Shown: piece after piece, positions 58,639 to 62,410 of the stretch
Numbering within the stretch: the stretch's first letter is position 1
Layout of the letters: the number at the start of each line of letters is the position of its first letter
Source: a virus
Direction: 5' to 3' (one strand)
Length of the DNA: 62,410 nucleotides
IMG/VR virus record: IMGVR_UViG_3300013132_000053
Coordinates: 1-62,410 of that record
Notes under the pieces: generated by a model
Told to the model about the DNA's origin: nothing
What the model saw: the letters and a program-made list of their open reading frames with translations, nothing else
Database searches by the model: none
Made by a program: the position numbers and the translations under genes

Positions 58639-58662
58639 TTTTACCAAAACTGAGGATATAAT
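58635..58662 (+). promoter_or_regulatory. Sigma70-type promoter before the gp45 cluster
   Basis: TTGATT (58635-58640), 16-bp spacer, TATAAT (58657-58662), 6 nt before the ATG at 58669. It would restart early/middle transcription of gp45-44-62-regA after the inserted late gene. Confidence 0.6.
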
Positions 58663-58668
58663 ACAGAC

Positions 58669-58821
58669 ATGAATGAAGACAGCTTTGAAAAGTTTACCAA
58701 TCGCCGCAAGAACAAGCCTTCGGGCCTCAGCAAAAAGCAACAGAAAAGAAGCAAAAGAGGCAATAGGCACGGTCAAAAGCAGCAACTGAATGATGCAATG
58801 TACAAAAAAGACTTTGAATAA
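58669..58821 (+). CDS. Small basic protein between gp46 and gp45
   Basis: 50 residues, a short complete frame from ATG to TAA at 58819-58821. Very basic (NRRKNKPSG, KKQQKRSKRGNRHGQK). T4 has small genes including rpbA in this interval and marine relatives also carry a short basic protein here. A polymerase- or nucleic-acid-binding role is a guess. The stop lies 17 nt before the gp45 ATG. Confidence 0.55.
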   Translation: MNEDSFEKFTNRRKNKPSGLSKKQQKRSKRGNRHGQKQQLNDAMYKKDFE

Positions 58822-58838
58822 TCTACATAAGGATCTAC

Positions 58839-59510
58839 ATGACTACTGTGACAAAAATGAGACTTTCAAGAGAAACGCTATCAATTCTCAAAAACTTTGC
58901 TTCTATTAATTCAAACATATTGATCAATCCAGGAAATATTCTCCGAACAATGTCGAGCGGAGGAAACATACTGGCAGAAGCAAAGATAGAAGAAGAATTT
59001 GATACTGTTGTTCCTATTTGGGATCTAAACCAATTTTTGGGAGTAGTCAGCATGTTTGCCAATCCAGACTTGGAATTTGGTGAAAAACATGTTGACATAT
59101 CTAATGGAAAATCTTCAGTTAGATATTTTTATTCATCCCAATCTTTGCTTACATATCCAAAGAAGGAAATCTCCATGCCTCCAATCTTTGCATCATTCAA
59201 CCTAAATGAGGATGACATTGATGAAATGATCAAGGCAGCAAGCATTCTCCATGTATCCAATCTAAAGATTATCGGCAATAATGGTATGCTTAAAGTAATT
59301 GTTGATGATCCAAAGAATGATACATCAAACAGTTTTTCCATAACGATTGATGAAAACTATGATGGTCCAGATTACAGTGGATATCTCAATATTTCAGACA
59401 TAAAGTTTTGCCCAGGATCTTATAAAGTCGAATTGAGCAAAACTGTTATTTCTAAATTTACACACGATTCTGGAAATCTAGTATATTATATCGCCATCAA
59501 CAAGGCTTAA
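58839..59510 (+). CDS. 45: Sliding clamp gp45
   Basis: 223 residues (T4: 228). Clamp-type pattern: MRLSRETLSILKNFASINSN, ILAEAKIEEEF, VPIWDLNQFLGVVSMF, LTYPKKEI and the C-terminal FCPGSYKVELSKTVISKF. The trimeric clamp gives the polymerase processivity and also activates late transcription with gp33 and gp55. AAGGAT lies before the ATG. Confidence 0.93.
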   Translation: MTTVTKMRLSRETLSILKNFASINSNILINPGNILRTMSSGGNILAEAKIEEEFDTVVPIWDLNQFLGVVSMFANPDLEFGEKHVDISNGKSSVRYFYSSQSLLTYPKKEISMPPIFASFNLNEDDIDEMIKAASILHVSNLKIIGNNGMLKVIVDDPKNDTSNSFSITIDENYDGPDYSGYLNISDIKFCPGSYKVELSKTVISKFTHDSGNLVYYIAINKA

Positions 59511-59511
59511 A

Positions 59512-60453
59512 GTGTCAAATATTAATAATTTGATTTGGGTGGAAAAATACCGCCCAAAGACGATATCCGATTGCATTCTTCCAATTGACCTATCAACCAT
59601 CTTTAATGGAATGGTGAAGGAAGGTAAGATACCAAACATGATGTTTTACGGCAAGGCGGGAAGTGGAAAGACTTCTGTTGCAAAAGCCATTGCAGGTGAC
59701 ATCGGATTAGATTGCATGCTTGTAAATTGTTCCGAAGAAAACGGAATGGATACTCTAAGAGTAAAGATAAGGCAATACGCATCGACAACATCGCTTAGTG
59801 GAAAGGGAAAGGTAATCATTCTAGATGAGTTTGATTATGCCACAAAGAATGTGCAGAGCGGTCTACGCGGTGCAATAGAAGAATTTGCAGACAACTGCAG
59901 GTTTATCATTACATGCAACTACAAGAACAGGGTCATAGATCCTTTGCATTCAAGATGTACTGGAATTGATTTTAGCATTCCAAATCAGGAAAAACCACAG
60001 ATTGCAACTTCAATTCTTGCAAGAATTGAGCAAATTCTGACATTGGAAAAAGTACCATATGAAAAACAAGTTCTTGCAAATTTGGTTAAAAAGCATTTTC
60101 CTGATATCAGAAGAATTGTCAATGAACTTCAAAAGTATTCTTCTACTGGAAAAATTGATGTCGGAATACTGGTACAGAACAGCACAGAATCGTTTAAAGA
60201 ACTTTTGGGATTTATGAAAGCGAAAGATTTTGGAGGCTGCAGAAAATGGATTATTCAAAACATTGATCTAAATACTGCTGAATTCTTTAAAAAGCTTTAT
60301 AATGAACTATATGTTTCATTGAAGCAAAATTCCATCCCACAGGCAATATTGATCATTGCAGAATATCAATACAAAGCAGCATTTGCAGCAGACCAGGAAA
60401 TTAATACCATGGCAATGGTGGTACAACTTATGATGGACTGTGAGTTTGAATAA
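59512..60453 (+). CDS. 44: Clamp loader large subunit gp44
   Basis: 313 residues (T4: 319). AAA+ ATPase: WVEKYRPKTISDCILP, Walker A GKAGSGKT at 47-54, Walker B VIILDEFDYA with DE at 105-106, sensor IITCNYKNR, and the SRC arginine finger in HSRCTGIDF. GTG start, one base after the gp45 stop. It works as a 4:1 complex with gp62. Confidence 0.95.
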   Translation: MSNINNLIWVEKYRPKTISDCILPIDLSTIFNGMVKEGKIPNMMFYGKAGSGKTSVAKAIAGDIGLDCMLVNCSEENGMDTLRVKIRQYASTTSLSGKGKVIILDEFDYATKNVQSGLRGAIEEFADNCRFIITCNYKNRVIDPLHSRCTGIDFSIPNQEKPQIATSILARIEQILTLEKVPYEKQVLANLVKKHFPDIRRIVNELQKYSSTGKIDVGILVQNSTESFKELLGFMKAKDFGGCRKWIIQNIDLNTAEFFKKLYNELYVSLKQNSIPQAILIIAEYQYKAAFAADQEINTMAMVVQLMMDCEFE

Positions 60454-60842
60454 TGGAATTATTTGATTTCATAAACAGTATAAATTACAATAAAAAACCT
60501 CTTTTGGATGGTGATGAAAAGGAAGAAAAACACTATTTGCCTTACATGGTGAATAGGAGCCTTTCTTTTTTTCCTGACACAATATTTCATTCAAATGAAA
60601 TGAACTGCAATTGGGAACTCGATAAAAAAATGCAGTTTGATTTTCATCGCCTTTCTATCAGAAAAAAGAAGAGATTCAGCAGCTGGATAAAGAAAAACGA
60701 AGAACATGACATAGAAGCCATTAAAAAAGCTTTTAATTATACAGATGCCAAGGCAAAAGAAGTGCTAAATATACTCGGACCCAGTGACATTGAGGAGATA
60801 AAACTCTTCCTTTATGAAGGTGGAAATAATAGTAAAGTTTGA
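60453..60842 (+). CDS. 62: Clamp loader small subunit gp62
   Basis: 129 residues (T4: 187), shorter than in T4. Recognised by YLPYMVNRSLSFFPDTIFHS, NEMNCNWELDKKMQFDFHRL and KKKRFSSWIKK, the conserved N-terminal region of gp62. The C-terminal collar part is reduced to one helix pair. Its ATG overlaps the gp44 stop by one base, as expected for co-translated loader subunits. Confidence 0.88.
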   Translation: MELFDFINSINYNKKPLLDGDEKEEKHYLPYMVNRSLSFFPDTIFHSNEMNCNWELDKKMQFDFHRLSIRKKKRFSSWIKKNEEHDIEAIKKAFNYTDAKAKEVLNILGPSDIEEIKLFLYEGGNNSKV

Positions 60843-60848
60843 GGCAGT

Positions 60849-61274
60849 ATGTCAGTTACATCGGATAAAATTTTTAACAATATTGGCGTTCATATAAAAT
60901 TGATGGATCCTGAAGACTTTATGGTCGTAAGGGAAACCCTATCAAGAATAGGTGTATCACCAAAAAATAAAAAAACACTGTACCAATCTTGCCACTTGAT
61001 ACATAAAAACGATGTATATATCATAGCACATTTCAAGGAATTGTTTGCTTTAGATGGTCTACCTTCAAACGTATCGGAAGAAGATCTTAAAAGAAGAAAT
61101 ACAATAATAAATTTATTGGAAGAGTGGGAATTATTAGAAGTAGTGGATGAGAACAAAACAGAAAATGAAATGCCAATAAACGGCATAAAAATAATAAAAT
61201 TTACAGAAAAAGATGAATGGGAGTTAATTCCAAAATTTAATCCAGGAACGCTCCGCAAATTTTTTAATTCGTGA
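60849..61274 (+). CDS. regA: RegA translational repressor
   Basis: 141 residues (T4: 122). MDPEDFMVVRETLSRIGVSP, KTLYQSCHLIHKNDVYIIAH, FKELFALDG and the end KDEWELIPKF align with T4 RegA throughout. RegA binds start regions of early mRNAs, including gp44/45, and blocks translation. It lies directly after gp62, as in T4. Confidence 0.95.
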   Translation: MSVTSDKIFNNIGVHIKLMDPEDFMVVRETLSRIGVSPKNKKTLYQSCHLIHKNDVYIIAHFKELFALDGLPSNVSEEDLKRRNTIINLLEEWELLEVVDENKTENEMPINGIKIIKFTEKDEWELIPKFNPGTLRKFFNS

Positions 61275-61282
61275 GATAAACC

Positions 61283-62410
61283 ATGTACAATTTAACACTA
61301 AGCATGATCGTAAAAAACGAGGCACCAAACATTCAAAGATGCCTTGAATCAGTCGCAAAATACATTGATTATTATGTTATCTGTGATACTGGATCCACAG
61401 ACAACACAAAGGAAATTATAAAAAATTTCTTTGACTCAAAAGGAATTCCAGGAGAGATCCTTGATCATGAATGGAAGCATTTTGGTCATAATAGATCTTT
61501 GGCACTGAAGGCTTGCCATGGAAAAACAAAATGGGCGTTGATGATCGACGCAGATGATTTTATTTCAGGAAACTTTCCATATGACAAATTGAATGACAAT
61601 CATGATGGTTATGTGGTAAAAATTGTAAGAGGACCATTTGAATGGTATCGAGCACAGGTATTTAATCTTGCAAAAAAACTTTGGTGGTACGAAGAGCCAT
61701 TGCATGAATATGCTATTTGCGAACAACCCATGGATGTACATAAACTTGAAGGAGATTATTCGTGGGAAGTAAGAACGGAGGGTTGTCGTTCAAGGGAATC
61801 AAATGGAGATGACAGGGAAAAGTACAAAAAAGATTATTATTTTCTCAAGAAATATGTTGAAGAAAATCCCTCAAATGTAAGAAATCAATTTTATCTTGCT
61901 CAATCAGCTTTTGATGCACATATGTTTGACATTGCAGAAACTGAATATCTAAAGAGAATAGAAATGGGTGGGTGGGCTGAAGAAGTATTTTATTCTTGGA
62001 TGAGAGTGGGAATAAGCAGGGAAATGATCGGAAAACCACTCGTTGAAGTAATTGATGCCTTTACCATGGCATATGAGACTCTTCCAACAAGAGCTGAGCC
62101 ATTTTGGCAAATGTCCTGTATTTACAGAAAGCACAATAGACCTAGAAGCGCATTCATAATGGCATCACATGCTCTTTCAATACCAATTCCAACAGACAAT
62201 ATTTTGTTCGTTGACAAAGGAAATTATCTTTGGGGAATACTTGATGAGATTGCGGCAACTGCTGCATATGTAGGAAAATTCCACATGGGATTGGCAGCAT
62301 GTGATAAACTTCTTTCAGAGCCACATCTTCCTCCCGAACAAAGAGAAAGAGTCGTGGCCAATAGAAATCTTTATTTTGATACGGTTTCCAAGATGAATGC
62401 ACAACTCATA
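61283..62410 (+). CDS. GT2 glycosyltransferase with helical repeat C-terminus, cut by window edge
   Basis: 376 codons from the ATG at 61283 to the window end without a stop. The N-terminal domain is GT2-like: LSMIVKNEAPNIQRCLESVA, VICDTGSTDNT and WALMIDADDF (D-x-D). After about 190 residues come helical, TPR-like repeats (FYLAQSAFDAHMFDIAETEY; FWQMSCIYRKHNRPRSAFIM). This architecture is common in marine T4-like phages. It is a glycosyltransferase outside the main island. Donor unknown. Confidence 0.75.
   Translation, partial: MYNLTLSMIVKNEAPNIQRCLESVAKYIDYYVICDTGSTDNTKEIIKNFFDSKGIPGEILDHEWKHFGHNRSLALKACHGKTKWALMIDADDFISGNFPYDKLNDNHDGYVVKIVRGPFEWYRAQVFNLAKKLWWYEEPLHEYAICEQPMDVHKLEGDYSWEVRTEGCRSRESNGDDREKYKKDYYFLKKYVEENPSNVRNQFYLAQSAFDAHMFDIAETEYLKRIEMGGWAEEVFYSWMRVGISREMIGKPLVEVIDAFTMAYETLPTRAEPFWQMSCIYRKHNRPRSAFIMASHALSIPIPTDNILFVDKGNYLWGILDEIAATAAYVGKFHMGLAACDKLLSEPHLPPEQRERVVANRNLYFDTVSKMNAQLI

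Noticed and set aside
1-62410. tRNA genes, CRISPR arrays, insertion sequences, introns or inteins, integrase and attachment sites
   Set aside because: None could be recognised by eye. No regularly spaced repeats, transposase motifs or interrupted core genes were seen. A tRNA covariance search would be needed to exclude tRNAs.

Overview
The window is a 62.4 kb piece of a large, AT-rich, T4-like contractile-tailed phage genome. It carries almost the whole T4 virion core in the usual order: gp4, gp48, gp53, gp25, gp6, gp13-gp23. It also carries the replication and recombination core: gp32, uvsW, uvsY, gp55, gp47, gp46, gp45, gp44, gp62, regA. The layout (gp23, then uvsY/uvsW, then gp55-47-46-45-44-62-regA) and the small, divergent structural proteins resemble the marine and freshwater cyanophage/pelagiphage branch rather than enteric T4. 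Examples are a 449-residue sheath and a 358-residue gp6. No photosynthesis gene, tRNA, integrase, insertion sequence or CRISPR array was recognised, and the host cannot be named from this sequence.

Layout. 1-10.2 kb is mostly minus strand: small unknown proteins, a 1350-residue glycine-rich fibre or adhesin with 33 consecutive glycines, a deaminase-like protein, an Sm-like protein, GMP reductase (guaC), and on the plus strand a lysozyme with a head-targeting type N-terminus. 10.2-14.4 kb has small accessory genes (Dps-like, HExxH metalloprotein, small DNA-binding protein) and two virion-type proteins. 14.5-15.7 kb is gp33-gp32. 15.7-18 kb (minus) is gp4, a tail-tube-fold protein, gp26 and gp51. 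18-38.8 kb (plus) is one long late block covering baseplate, neck, terminase, sheath, tubes, portal, core proteins, protease, scaffold and major capsid. 38.8-41.4 kb (minus) is an Sm-like protein, uvsW and uvsY. 41.5-55 kb (plus) is a glycan island. 55-61.3 kb is gp55, 47, 46, 45, 44, 62 and regA. A GT2 glycosyltransferase runs off the right end.

The glycan island is the most unusual part. It has seven glycosyltransferase-like genes (GT25, GT11, two GT10-type, GT34-like, DUF5672-like, GT23-like) and a methyltransferase. It also has a nucleotide-sugar set: an RmlB-like 4,6-dehydratase, an RfbH/E1-type 3-dehydratase with its iron-sulphur cysteines, an acetolactate-synthase-like TPP enzyme of the kind used to build branched octoses such as yersiniose, PanB, a fucose-synthase-like reductase, and GDP-mannose 4,6-dehydratase. 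I read this as a phage-borne pathway for fucose-type and possibly branched-chain dideoxy sugars that modify the host surface or the virion.

Regulation is visible. Sigma70-type promoters, nearly all with 16-bp spacers, sit before guaC, gp33, gp32, uvsY, the glycan island and the 11.9 kb gene. T4-type late boxes (NATAAATA) precede virion genes in two classes. In one class (gp18, gp22, gp23, the fibre, the second Sm-like gene) the box is 20-25 nt before the start, usually with a ribosome-binding site between. In the other, at ten genes, the box ends only 5-7 nt before ATG, which predicts leaderless late mRNAs. Three GAAA-loop terminators close highly expressed units. No stretch over 300 bases lacks a gene; the 225-base gap at 8525-8748 holds a promoter and a 58-codon gene.
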